Source: Gymnorhina tibicen | Taxonomy: Eukaryota > Chordata > Aves > Passeriformes > Artamidae | DNA length: 64,000 nt | Reading direction: 5' to 3' | Assembly: GCA_013399875.1 (NCBI GenBank) | Contig: VXAZ01006882.1 | Location: forward strand, 469,264 to 533,263 | In this document: positions 32,130-43,310 of the stretch, piece after piece | Layout of the letters: every line of letters begins with the position of its first letter | Position numbering within the stretch: position 1 is the first letter of the stretch | The notes under the pieces: generated by a model | What the model saw: only the letters and a program-made list of their open reading frames with translations | The model's database searches: none | Told to the model about the DNA's origin: nothing | Translations under genes and position numbers: made by a program

Positions 32130-32162
32130 TTTTTTTTTTTAATTATTTCCTTTTTTTTTTTT
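32130..32162 (+). repeat. T-rich low-complexity tract
   Basis: Two T-runs of 10-12 bases separated by AATTATTTCC within the inferred TMEM164 3' UTR. No retrocopy signature was seen. Confidence 0.7.
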
Positions 32163-32971
32163 AAGCCTCTTCCCTTTTTTTTCTCCTGTCAGGCTATTGT
32201 AGTTACTGGAAACACTTCTCTCAGTAGCAGCCCTTTATTTTTTTCTTTTTGAAACGATAGCATTTCCTGTAGTCATCTGCTTCAGGGCATTCCAAACAAG
32301 TATAAACCAGCTGCTGTTTGCCACCATTGACTGCTTCTGGTCAAACTGCAGGAGCATTGAAATGAGCTCGGGTGTCTCACTCAGTGCAGGCTCTTTGCTT
32401 GGTAAGCAGAATTTGTGAGCTCTTCTGGCTGACTTAAAATTCAGTAGCAGGAATGTGAACAGAGCTGCCACAGGGCCATCCTTGGGCAGTGGGAAGGGAT
32501 TCCTGGTGCAGAGCTGCTGGGCGTGGTTACCCCTGCCCTCTGTCCCTCCCTGCCTGGTGGTCAGTGGGCTGGCCTGTGCTTTTTCCCCTCTTCTGCTGCT
32601 CCAGTTGTTTGGAGTCACACAGGAATTCCAGGTGTAATTTCACCACGTGGAGTTTGCTGATGGAGCTGCTCATCAGAGCCAGTGGGGCACTTGTTCTGTC
32701 CTTCCAAACCTTATGTGGGGCACATTCTGCAGCTTGTTGAATCTTTCATACCAATTTAAGCTGCAAAAATGTCTCACTGAACAAGGTAATTTAGCAAAAA
32801 AGTAGAGAGGTAACCAACTACTGCACTCAGTAAGGATTTTAGAAGTACTGGAGCTGCAGTGAAGGAATCAAATGGTGCAGCTGGAGTCAGGTGGGAAGGC
32901 AGGCAGTGCAACCTTCACCTTTTTAACATAAGCTGTTGCTTCTTTGTTGTTGTGCAGTATCAGTGAGGCTG

Positions 32972-33460
32972 GAGTTAGAACAGAATCCTTTAAGTTGGAA
33001 AAAACTTGAGTTCATCAAGCCAAGCATTAACCCAGCACTGCTGAGCCCACCACTAACCCTTATCCCCAAGTGCCACACATACACATCTTTTAAATCCCTC
33101 CAGGGCTGGGGACTCCACCACTTCCCTGGGCAGCCTGTTCAATGCTTGACATTGACGTTCTTCTGGTGAAGAAATTTTTCCTAACATCCAATTTAAACCT
33201 TCCCTGGTGCAACTTGAGGCTGTTTCCTCTTGTCATGTTGCTTATTTCTTGGGAGAAGAGGCTGACCCCCATCCTCCTTTCAGGTGGTTGTAGAGTGATG
33301 AAGTCCACCCTCTTCCTCCTTTTCCCCAGGCTAAACACCCTCAGCCATTCCTTAGACAGGTGCTCCAGACCCTTCCCCAGCTCTAAAGCTTTGCTTTGGA
33401 CCTGCTCCAGAGCCTCAATGTTTTGCCTGGAGTGACAGGCCCAAAACTTAAAAATTATTC
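32972..33460 (-). mobile_element. CR1 LINE, 3' end, antisense in TMEM164 3' UTR
   Basis: The + strand begins AGAACAGAATCC...GTTGGAAAA and continues through CCCAAGTGCCACA, CTCCACCACTTCCCTGGGCA, GAAATTTTTCCTAA, CAACTTGAGGCTGTTTCCTC and CTTGGGAGAAGAG. This is the reverse complement of the avian CR1 3' region. On the - strand, an open frame at 33090-33473 encodes the C-terminal end of CR1 ORF2, with FITLQ, GVSLFSQ, TRGNSLKLHQGRF and LDVRKNFFT matching the conserved reverse-transcriptase tail. The copy is 5'-truncated near 33460. It is moderately diverged but the frame is still largely open. Confidence 0.93.
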
Positions 33461-34371
33461 CCTCCTTCCCCATGCCCTTCTCTGAAGGCTTTTAGAACTT
33501 CATGTTGGTTTATGGTGAGCCACCACAGAAAACTGCCTTGGTGTAGCTGAGACAGGCTCCACAGAAAGGGAAGGACAGGTCAGAATGGGAGCAGAAAGGG
33601 AACAAACTTTTAAAGCAATTGTGGAACTTCACATCCTTCATTCCTCACCTACCTCTGGGTATCTGCTGGGAATGTGCATCAGCCAGAGTTTGTTATACGT
33701 GCAGGATAGGGGAAAGAATGGGAAAGCAGAATACTTCATCTCTATAGCAGTTATTTGTTGTTTTCCCTGGCAGAGGCCAATTCTTCTTTCCCTGAATGGT
33801 TTATTTTATATGCAGTTACACTATACAGATTCCTTTGGTTGCTTTATGCTTATTTATGCTGGAAATGAAAGCACAAAACTCTACTGCTGTTCTTGGGAGG
33901 CAATTGCGTTCTCTCCTGGGGTGTTACGCACACAATCCACGTCAAGGTAACTTGAAGCTGCTGCCCAGTACCTGGTGATGAGATTTTACAGTGCTGCATT
34001 GCAATGCACAATTGAAAGGGTTGTCCTGAGTCAACTGCCCAAATCCTGTGTCATGGCACCAGGAATTTCAGCAACAGTGGCAGTAGCTGTGCGGCAGAGC
34101 AGGAGTGGGGCTGCAAAGCCAGATCTGCAGTGTAAAATCTCACCCCAGAGTGGCTTCATTGGCTGGCCAGAATACCCCAAAAAATTCTTGTGTAGTGCCA
34201 CTGCCTGGCCTTCAGAGATGCTGGTATGGGTTAAGGGGTCTGAACAGAGCCCTCCAACTGTTAGTATTGTAGGCATTTAAAAAGAAACAAGGAGTAAGGA
34301 AATTCATTACTCCTGCTGCCACTGGCTGCATTTCCCTCCAAGTGTAGCCATAAATGAAGCATTATTAGTAT

Positions 34372-34377
34372 AATAAA
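34372..34377 (+). terminator. TMEM164: possible proximal poly(A) signal for TMEM164
   Basis: AATAAA is followed within 20-30 nt by GATGGGTTTGTGTATG, a GT-rich downstream element. It is an alternative cleavage site upstream of the distal signal at 35796. Evidence is motif context only. Confidence 0.35.
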
Positions 34378-35786
34378 CCTGCTTACTGATGGGTTTGTGT
34401 ATGCAGCCTTGGAGGAAGTAGCCCTCCAAAGCAGAGGTAACATTTCTGCCCCCACCACCTTGTGCCATGGCTTCAGCTGTCCAGGATCCCTGCAGTGCTG
34501 TTTTTTCCAGGGATTCAGACACTGTACAGTGTCAGAGCTGTAGCTATTTGTTTAACTTCCTCTTCTAAGCACCATAGGAGAATTTGCATCTTGTTTCTTT
34601 TGAAGCGTGCAAATGAACAGCTCTTGCCCATGTGTTTATAAATCAATGAAAAGCCACAGGCTGTGAACACACACCTGGAGCTGGTTTTGGTTCAGCTTCT
34701 TACGGTTCAAGGATGCTGCTCATAAACAAAGTTTCCGTGTGCTCGAGCAGCTGCTGCCTTGGTGAACTTGGGAGACAGGAAAAGTCAGTCCATTTGCAAA
34801 CCTTGAGGTCACAGAGTACCTCAGTGTAGGTTTCTGTTTCTTCACCACAGAATTTTGATATTTCTGTATATTTGAGATCATTTTGTAAAGTTCAACTGCA
34901 TTTTTCAGAAATGGCTATTTGCAACTGTTAACTGACTGTACTTCTATGTCCTAAGTTTTGCATCTAAACCAGAAGCATTTGTTTTCTATGCATCCATAGC
35001 TAATGGAAAATAGAGTTGTGGTGTTTTCTTCAGTGTTGCAGTTGTTTTACTCTAGGTGATCCTTCTTAGGAATTAAATTCGTCCTTATAGTTAACAAAGC
35101 TCTGAAAAGGCCAAAACCCAGGAAGAGGGTGTATGTCAGCCCTGGTGGGGCATTTCTGCAGGCAGACAGGTCAGCTTTGATGTTTTCAGTTCTACAGTGA
35201 CAAAACTCATAACAAATCTGTTGATTTTTGTGATCTCGTACTTCAAGTGCTATTGCTGTAAATGTGTCTTGCAGCTGTTGGTGTAACTTAGTCAAAGCCA
35301 AGCTGTTTTATAAATGATTTTTCTTCAGGGTCAATTTTGTACTTTTTAAAATTATTTCTGCATTTCCTGAGTCATTATCCCAATGCTGCAGGGGACGCAG
35401 CAGGTAGAGCAGTGAGCACACCCTGCTCTCCCCAGCCACACTGTGCCAGGGGGCTGGGCTGGAACACCAGGGGGGCTGCAGAAACCTGCAGGGCTGCTTA
35501 GCCCACCCTCTAGTCCCAGCGTGGCATTATCCAGGCACAGAATGGTTTGGCAAAGGCAAGGATGGCTGGGGATGGGCTCAACTGCCACATATGCTGTTAG
35601 TTCTGAACAATTTGTAAGAGTGTTATAAATTTTGTAAACTTTTTAATGTGCTAAACCTTGGTTATGAGGTAACATTTACAAATATGGGGTAATTTGTGTA
35701 CTTGTTTTTGTATTTTGGCCTGATGGGCTTTTTTGTTGTTGTGCCCTAAGTCCAGATCATTGGGCAAATAGTTGTTAAACCTTTGA

Positions 35787-35801
35787 ATTAAAACAAATAA
35801 A
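35787..35801 (+). terminator. TMEM164: distal poly(A) signals of TMEM164
   Basis: ATTAAA at 35787-35792 and AATAAA at 35796-35801, followed by TTTTGTAATCATTC and then a TTGTCTGTCTTGTTT downstream element. This combination is the best 3'-processing context on the + strand after the TMEM164 stop, so cleavage is expected near 35815-35830. Confidence 0.65.
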
Positions 35802-35815
35802 TGCATTTTAATGGA

Positions 35816-37870
35816 TAATGGATAGTTTTGTAATCATTCTAATTGTGCCAGGCCTGAGTTGTCTGTCTTGTTTATGACTTTTTATAACTACGTAGGAATC
35901 ACAGAGGCACTTAATATTAGCTCATTATGTATCAGGTAAGAAGATGGAGGCTCCTGTCTGAAACAGTCTGTACAGCCTGATCTTGTGTGCCTTGCACGCA
36001 GCAGTTCCAGGGAGAACAGTGGGTACTGGGATTTCTGGAATTCCAAGCCGTTCAGTCTGACTTGTGCCCATTACCTGTCAGTCAACAGCAGTTCACTGGC
36101 AGAGCTCACTGTAGGGTATAAATCCTTTCATCACTGTTTAAATGGGACCCAGCCTTGTCGTTCAGGTGCAGAGCTCAGGGAACTGTTACAGTACAAGGAT
36201 GCTTTCTCCACCCTTCCTCACTGTGCCTACCCCAGCATGGGCAGTGCCCCGTGGTTTCCACTTCAGTGCACTTCAGCAGAAGATGGCAGAACATGCAGGG
36301 AAGTTGTCAGCTCACACACCTTTGTTCAGAAAGCTGCTGTAGCAGCTACAGGACTGCACTCAAACAGCCCCACACCACAGGTGATGGCAAAGTAGTTTTA
36401 ATGCACTTCCAAATGCTTCTGGCTGTAATAAACATGATTGCAGCCTAGTTAAATGTATTCTTGTGACCCAGTACATTTCAAGACAAGCAGGTTATTGCCT
36501 TATGGCAAATACTGTTCCTGGAAAAAGAACATACTGGATGTGCCCACCTGTATTTTTATATATCCATTGTAGAGGATTCAATTTTTCATGCAGCTGGGGA
36601 AAAGAATCAATTCTCCAGCTTAATTTCTCTGGAAGAGTATAAAGACTGATGAAACAGTTTAAGTAAAAATCCAGTGTGAAGTGCTGTATGGGAGCCTGAG
36701 CTGAACCAAGCAAGCAATTTCCTTTTGCAGGCACTGCTGATTAGTTTCAGCAGCTCTCTATAACTAATTGGAAATCAGCCTTTCATTGTTTAATACCAAC
36801 AAATATGTAAGAATAAGCAAGTTTCTACATCTGAAACACCCTTAATGTTGCTGGCTTGGTTTGATTTTTACAGCATGGGAACTGGAGAGCTGGCTAAAGC
36901 AGTGAGAAGAGTGGGAAACTCATTGTAGGAAGTTGTAACTAAGCTCTGCCTTTCAATGGCCTCAGGGTTTTAGATTAGGTTTAGTGTAAGTTTTACACAG
37001 TTCAGACTAATGGTACCAAATCTGTGAGCCAGCTTCCATCACTGGTTTAGTATTCACCCAGCCTGAAGGTTTCCCTTCAGATGTTTGTTAATCTCCTAAA
37101 TCAAAGCTTGAGAGCAAGTGGAGTAATGGCTGCATCAGACTTCAACATTCAAAGGTTACGTGGATTCTACTGCTCTGTTTTCAAAGACTTTGCATCTACA
37201 GCCAGCAGAGCTATTAATTCAGCATGAGGCAAACAAAACCCTTCTAAACTCAGAGCTGAGTTCCAGGGAGACGGAATGCTTTGTCTCAGGAATTACGCTA
37301 CAGCGGAAATATGCTCCCTTTAACTCAGACTCAGTGCACCAAGAATTTGGCTGAGGGACCAGAGTTCTCCAACTCAATTTTGTCATCAGCTGCACCATTG
37401 CTTTGCCAGGGATTCTTCAATACAAGTTGGCACAATGTTCTGTTGAACAATCTGGCTGTAAGTGGTACAGGTGCTGTATTGCTGACACCAGGATAACTGG
37501 TTCTGCAAAGAAGTTTTGCTTCAAAAGATTGAAACCACTTCTGCCTCTCACAGAAGGGAGCTCAGGTCTGGACAGAATTCCATGTGTAAGGTTAGACATA
37601 ACTTTAAAAAAGGCTAAAACGGAACTGGCCATGGATATAAATACTGATAAATAACTGATGTAGCTGATATAAATGGTGATTTAACTCGGAGTGGTCAGTG
37701 AAAGCTGCATGTACCTGTCTCCCATTTGTTCCTACAGTAGACAGAAAGCATTAATCCCAGGAAAATATTTCTAACACACAATTAGCCTTTGGCATTAGCA
37801 CCACGTACGAATGCTTCAATAAAAACATTGACTAAGCCACACAATTAAACAGAGAAACATCAAAAGAAAT
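35816..37870. other. intergenic gap between convergent genes
   Basis: About 2 kb between the inferred TMEM164 and AMMECR1 transcript ends. Several overlapping frames up to 136 codons (35985-36395 +) are present but resemble no protein I recognise. No repeat or RNA gene was identified. Confidence 0.6.
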
Positions 37871-37889
37871 GGTGATTCTTTTTCCTTAT

Positions 37890-37895
37890 TTTATT
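37890..37895 (-). terminator. AMMECR1: distal poly(A) signal of AMMECR1
   Basis: On the - strand AATAAA is followed by an A-rich stretch and then TGATGTTTCTCTGTTT and GTGTGG, a U/GU-rich downstream element. This is the last good signal before the intergenic gap. Confidence 0.5.
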
Positions 37896-38605
37896 GGGTA
37901 AATGATTTAAAAGGTAATAACAATAGTGTTAAAACTACTACAATATCTTTCCACAGCCATATCTCACAGACCCACAGATAACCTTCTAGCATTTTTTTTT
38001 CTTTTTCCTCATTTTTCTCTTTTTAAGCCGTACTTATATTAAAATGCCCATTTCAACAGTTTCTTCACACTAATAGCAATTAAATGTGGAAGGAAGAAGG
38101 ATCTAGTTGTAAAGGAAGGGGGTTCAGGTAATCTGCGATATTATTGTAATCAATTGAGTTGCTAAGGAAGGAAGGAAAAGACCGAGGCCTTCCAAGCTAC
38201 TCCAGGTAGCTCTAAGCCCACTGTGTGTCACCATGGCATTGAAGATAACTCAAGATGCTGGTGAACAATTTAAAGTAAGTTTGTTTTTTTTTTTTTGCAA
38301 CATATAAAACACTAAAATAACTTAGAAACTAGATCCAAATATCTTGAAAAGAATCAACTTTGATATACAAAACAGTCATAAGTTGTTACAAAAGTTTCAA
38401 ACAAAAGTTTGTTTTCTCAGTGCGTTTATGTACCAGCGCAATCACTGGGTCCAGAGCAAAGAAAGAGGTTTTTCTTTTTTATTTTTTTCTTTAACAGTAA
38501 TAAAAAATGAGGAAAACATATCTTTGTATATAAAGAATCATTGCTGGTCTTAAGAATAAATGTAACCAGAAACCCTTAAATCTGAGAGGCACACTTTGGG
38601 TTTCC

Positions 38606-38635
38606 TTTTTTTTTTTAACTTTTTTTTTTTTTTTT
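38606..38635 (+). repeat. T-rich homopolymer pair
   Basis: Two T-runs separated by AAC, reading as A-rich tracts in the AMMECR1 3' UTR sense strand. Low complexity only. Confidence 0.75.
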
Positions 38636-40598
38636 AACATAAAAGGAAAGTCACCAGTTTATTTAAATGGAGGAGATACTCAGACTCCCCAAATAAACTT
38701 AATTCAATTAACATCACTAGCAAAAATCAGTTAGAAACTGTACAAAAATAAAAAAGTTAACACATTTAATCCTGCAGGGATTTTGTAAGGACTGGAAGGC
38801 AGGCTTTAGGAGCAGCATTTGGGCATGGCTGGAGGCTTCTTTGGTTCGATCTAACACACATAAGAGATGTAACCTACTCCAGACGACAGTTTTAAAAACC
38901 CGCACAGTTGAAGACAAGTAGAGGTCCGTATACAAACTCCAGGTGTGCCAGGGCTGTGCCCACCTTGGTTCCAGAGCGGGGCTGAGGTCAGGACCGGAGC
39001 GTCCCCCCCTGCCGGAGCGGCATCCACTGGGATGGCAGCAGGAAGGACACTTGAAGCATCACCAAGTAACAGCTTCGTGTCAAGTCTACGGTTTGGCTGT
39101 CTAACTCAGTTTACAGAACAGAGTTTTTAGGAACATTAAGCAAGAGAATGAAAAAAAAAAAACCCCAACAATCTCTTCAATGGAATAAGGCAAACTGAGT
39201 AGTGCTCATAAAACAAATCAGCATTTCAACTTAACAAACAGTGAAATAAGCTACTTGGTTGTACCTTATAATTCTAATTTCTATAAAGTACCCCAAATGA
39301 AAAACAAATCTGTAGCTAATGCCAAGAATACAACTGAAAGGTACTAAATGTAACTACGAGGGAATGACATTTGTGAGAGCAATTGCTGATCAGCTTTAAG
39401 CAAACAGACCTATTCTGTGCCAGTGCATGTCACAGTGAGCTGCACATTTGGTACAAAGAATCCCACAATTACAGAGAAACAATCTGCAGCAGTTCAGCAC
39501 AGTGTGCTGAGGAGGTAGGTGCCCTAGAAACACTGTAGGTAGACTGATTATTCCAATCTTTAAAAAAAAATATCATACAATCTGATTGACCACAGACTCT
39601 GTAACAGTTTTTTAATTAGTGATACAAAACTCTGGTCCAGAAGGGTCTGGCATGAGCTCAGTTCAAAAGCACACCTTTACAGTTTGTATAACACCCTTGA
39701 ACTATATTTTTAAGCAACAGCTACTAAGAGATAGACAAAAATGCATTGTGCATTATGCTGTATACAAAAAGGAGACAAAACTATCCTTTTCTCCCCCAAG
39801 CCATGGTGGGAAGTATTGCTGACCTTGTCCTTAAAATCCTGCAGGATTGTTTATTCATCAGTATATCATTATTACACTGGTAAGAAATTCTGTATAACAT
39901 CTGCATATATCGAAGATTTCTTAAAAAATCTGATATGATTTTAGATCCGCATGACCAGTCACGTGACCTTCTTGAGGTTGATTAGCACCTTTCAATACAT
40001 ATATATTTTTATATATAATAGATCTTTTTAAAAAACTTCTAACAATGAGCTCATGCAGAAGCACGAGCGAGCTGTAACGAGATGACAGATAAAGATGGGG
40101 TTGGATGACTTTTTTTTTGCAGCAGAATGATTCAGTTTGTGCTCAGGTTCCCTATAAGGGCAAGAAAAAAACCAACACAACTCTATCAGGTAGCCACATG
40201 TTCACATTTCCACTTGAAGACTAATTAATCTAAAGTGTTCCCCAAGTAGAAACAAGACAACAGTATCATCCAAAATAGCCTCTGTATAAACATCTACTCA
40301 TTTTTGCAGCTTCTGGCTGGCATCTCTTGGCTCCTGAAATTTCAGGCCCTCTGCTTAAAAATTAAGGCATCGCAACTGAAAATGGTACTATTTGGACATA
40401 AATGCTGTGGATGAAGGAATACCAAAGACCTTCTACAAGAACCTCCATAGAAATTAAGTGGCAGACCTAACCTCACATAAGGGACGAGCATAATTTATCC
40501 TTATCTGGTTTTGAAACCCTATTGAAGCATTTTTACAGTTAATCCGATTTTTTTTTTAAACAACTGAATTTTATCTATTTGATTTTTATATATCTATG

Positions 40599-40606
40599 TA
40601 TTTACA
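40599..40606 (-). promoter_or_regulatory. AMMECR1: Pumilio recognition element in AMMECR1 3' UTR
   Basis: On the transcript strand the sequence is TGTAAATA, an exact match to the PUF-protein consensus TGTANATA, in AT-rich UTR. Binding would be expected to affect mRNA stability or translation. Motif evidence only. Confidence 0.4.
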
Positions 40607-41956
40607 AACATTCATTATTCAAAATAACTGGAATTTCTGCTTACTGTGGTTTACTCACGCAGATTAGGAAGGTCTTTTCTGTAACAGGCGGCCTGTGCTG
40701 CAACAGGCAGCAGTGGGGAGTTCTGCAGGCACAGGGGGAAGGAGTGAGCTCCTGCCATCGACTGGCCTTGCAAATAGACCACACATACCTTTTACTAAAT
40801 CCTATTTTTACAGCAGGAGAAAGTTCCAATCGGTTTTCTTTCTTCTACCGTGTGGAGGGGTATCAGAATTATTACACAGTACTTACAGCTCTCAAGCACT
40901 ATTCCTGCAATAGATGAAAACATGTAACATTATGGCATACTTGTCCTGGCTCTCTCATTAGAGTCTTTTTTCTTCTATTAAACGAAAGTTAACTTGATCC
41001 AACTATTCATGACTTGATAAAACTCATTAAGTTCAAGAGCAGATGAAAGAACAAAACAGGGATTTCTCTTTTCCAAAATAAGTTTGCTAATAATAATAAT
41101 AAAAAAAATAAATCTCACTTTAAAGAAAAAAAAGTGTCCAAAACCCTGATGCCAGAGCAGCCTCAACAGGGTTTGCTAGAACATCTGGAGTACATGTTTT
41201 CTATGAATTTTATTTATAAGTATATAATTATGTTATAGTCAAAGGCACTAAATCCATTTTCTTCTTAATATGACATCTGCTATTCACCAATCTGTTTTTA
41301 GGACACAAATGTCACTCCTAATTTGAGTCATCAGAAAGGCATAGTCTCATTACAAATGCATTCTCGTGAATACTCCTGACAGGGCTGGGCTGCCTGTGAT
41401 CCCCAGCACAGGATGGGACACAAAGGGGTCCTGGATTGGATTGTGCCCTATCATTTAGGCCACTTGATTCTAAAAATGCTGCCATGTTTACATCACCTCT
41501 CGTTGTACATGAGTTGCTTCTCTTCATCCCAAAAAAGCATTCTGTATGTCAGCCTTGGTGTTCCGGCTGTTTGTGCTGGACCTGGAGATCCCGTATAGAT
41601 CTACATGGAATCTTTACTGTGAGGGTGAGATATTGTACACAACGTCATTGAGAATGTTATGAAAATGCAATTCATTGTCTACTTTAATACCTGAATCTGA
41701 TATGTTTCATTCCCTGTCACACCTATTAATGCAAAGGCCATGAATGCCTTTTGGCTAAGCAAAGCATCCCTAACTGCAATCCTTAAACTCTTCCTTCCAT
41801 CCACAGTCACAGAAAGCCTTGATTGATATAATTCATTGTTAATGAATTAGAAATTTAAATTTTCATAAAAAACCCAAGGGTATATGCTGCAAAAAAATCT
41901 GCAGTGAATCAATAATAAAAAAGTATGGGTTCTTTGTAGTAATGTAGTTTTCCCTC

Positions 41957-42006
41957 CCGTTGCCATGATGAGCTGAACCAACTAAGGAGCCTCAACATGG
42001 CAACGG
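41957..42006 (-). promoter_or_regulatory. AMMECR1: 16-bp stem hairpin in AMMECR1 3' UTR
   Basis: Arms CCGTTGCCATGATGAG (41957-41972) and CTCAACATGGCAACGG (41991-42006) are complementary at 15 of 16 positions around an 18-nt loop. In the transcript this is a stem with one U-U mismatch starting about 110 nt after the AMMECR1 stop. The arms also contain GTTGCCAT and ATGGCAAC, RFX X-box half-sites, so a DNA-level role is an alternative. Neither role has evidence beyond sequence. Confidence 0.8.
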
Positions 42007-42118
42007 AAACTATCATCATAAAATGGTACAGTAATAGAGATAGCTAGACCAAGAAGGGGCAGGGTCTCCTGGGAAGAGGTCTGCAGAGAGGTCCAGTGAC
42101 TGGTCATGCGGCTCAGTG

Positions 42119-42355
<237 letters not shown>

Positions 42356-42673
42356 TCAGCTGCACAAGGGAACTGCCACAACTGTCAGGGTCATTTCCTG
42401 GATCATATGGCAAATCACAACATAACTGCTTATGAAAAATACTATCGCAACCAGAATGGTTAAAGATGGTTGCCTACTATGTTGGTTGAAGTAGAGGGAA
42501 TAGAAAATGTCCTGTATCTTCAGCCAACTCTCTACAAAAACCTAGGAGGAAAAACCGTAAACAAGCACTACAGATTTTTGGGCTGTTTTTAAACAATCAG
42601 TATCAACTGTCTGCCAAATTCTGCTTTTAAAATTATCCCAGCTACATTAAATGTAGTCACATTCTTTTTAGAC

Positions 42674-43310
42674 TAGAATCACAGAATATCTCCAGTTGGA
42701 AGGGACCCATCAGGATGATCGAGTCCAACTCCCTACTCCTCACGGAACTACCTAAAACTAAACCATATGGCTAAAAGCATTGTTCAGACACCCCTTGGCC
42801 TCCTTGATGCCATGACCCTGGACAGCTTGTTCCAGTGCCTGACTACCCTCTCAGTAAAGAATATTTTCCTAATGCCCAGTCTGAATTTCCCCTCAGGCAG
42901 CTTCATTCCCTCTCCTCATGTTCTATTGCTGGTCACCTGAAAGAGATCAGCAGCTCCCTTCCACCCCCTGCTGCCCCCTGAGAAAGCTGTAGACCCCAAT
43001 GAGGTCTTTCTCAGCCCTCTCCAAACTGAACAAAACAAGTGACCTCAGCTACTCCTCCCCTTGAGGCCTTTCACCATTCTGGTCACTCTTCTCTTGTCAC
43101 ACTCTATAGTTTGATGTCCTCCTTAGAGAGAGGCACCAAACTAATTTTACAGGCATTGAAGTGAGACTGGCAGGCCTGTAATAACATTCTTACAAATGGA
43201 ACAACATTTGCCAGCTTCCACTTGACTGGGACCTCTCCTGACTCCCAAGTCAGTTGAAAAATAACGAAGAGTGGTCCTACAAGAACATCAGCCAGCTCAG
43301 TGTAACTAAA
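42674..43310 (-). mobile_element. CR1 LINE with internal deletion
   Basis: The + strand starts AGAATCACAGAATATCTCCA, then GTTGGAAGGGACCCATCAGG and GATCGAGTCCAACTCC, the reverse complement of the CR1 3' terminus. It continues through GACTACCCTCTCAGTAAAGA and CTAATGCCCAGTCTGAAT. After about 43130 it jumps to GAAGTGAGACTGGCAGGCCT, TTTGCCAGCTTCCAC and TTGACTGGGACCTC, a more upstream CR1 reverse-transcriptase region. The copy is therefore internally deleted and frame-broken. It lies in the last AMMECR1 intron in the sense orientation. The outer boundary is approximate. Confidence 0.88.

Larger units (their letters stand above)
30363..35815 (+). other. TMEM164: TMEM164 3' UTR (inferred extent)
   Basis: About 5.4 kb between the stop codon and a strong poly(A) signal pair at 35787-35801 with a GT/T-rich element downstream. 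Earlier candidate signals are ATTAAA at 30695-30700 and 30923-30928 and AATAAA at 34372-34377, so shorter isoforms are possible. The stretch contains a TA microsatellite, T-rich tracts and an antisense CR1 copy. No recognised protein-coding gene lies within it. The long extent is inferred from signal strength and the known tendency of this gene to have a multi-kilobase UTR. Confidence 0.6.
37871..42118 (-). other. AMMECR1: AMMECR1 3' UTR (inferred extent)
   Basis: About 4.2 kb from the stop codon down to the AATAAA at 37890-37895 on the - strand. AT-rich with A/T homopolymers, a Pumilio-type motif and a strong hairpin close to the stop. Other - strand AATAAA motifs (for example near 41207) could give shorter isoforms. 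No coding gene is recognised. The extent is inferred from the poly(A) context. Confidence 0.55.

Noticed and set aside
33090..33473. 127-codon - strand frame as a host gene
   Set aside because: It is the tail of CR1 ORF2 carried by a truncated retrotransposon, not a host gene.
35985..36395. 136-codon + strand frame in the intergenic gap
   Set aside because: No recognisable motif, overlapping frames of similar quality, Cys/Ser-rich random composition and no splice or promoter context.
37890..42118. Short frames in both directions across the AMMECR1 3' UTR
   Set aside because: All are under about 115 codons, unrecognised, and fall in sequence better explained as UTR.
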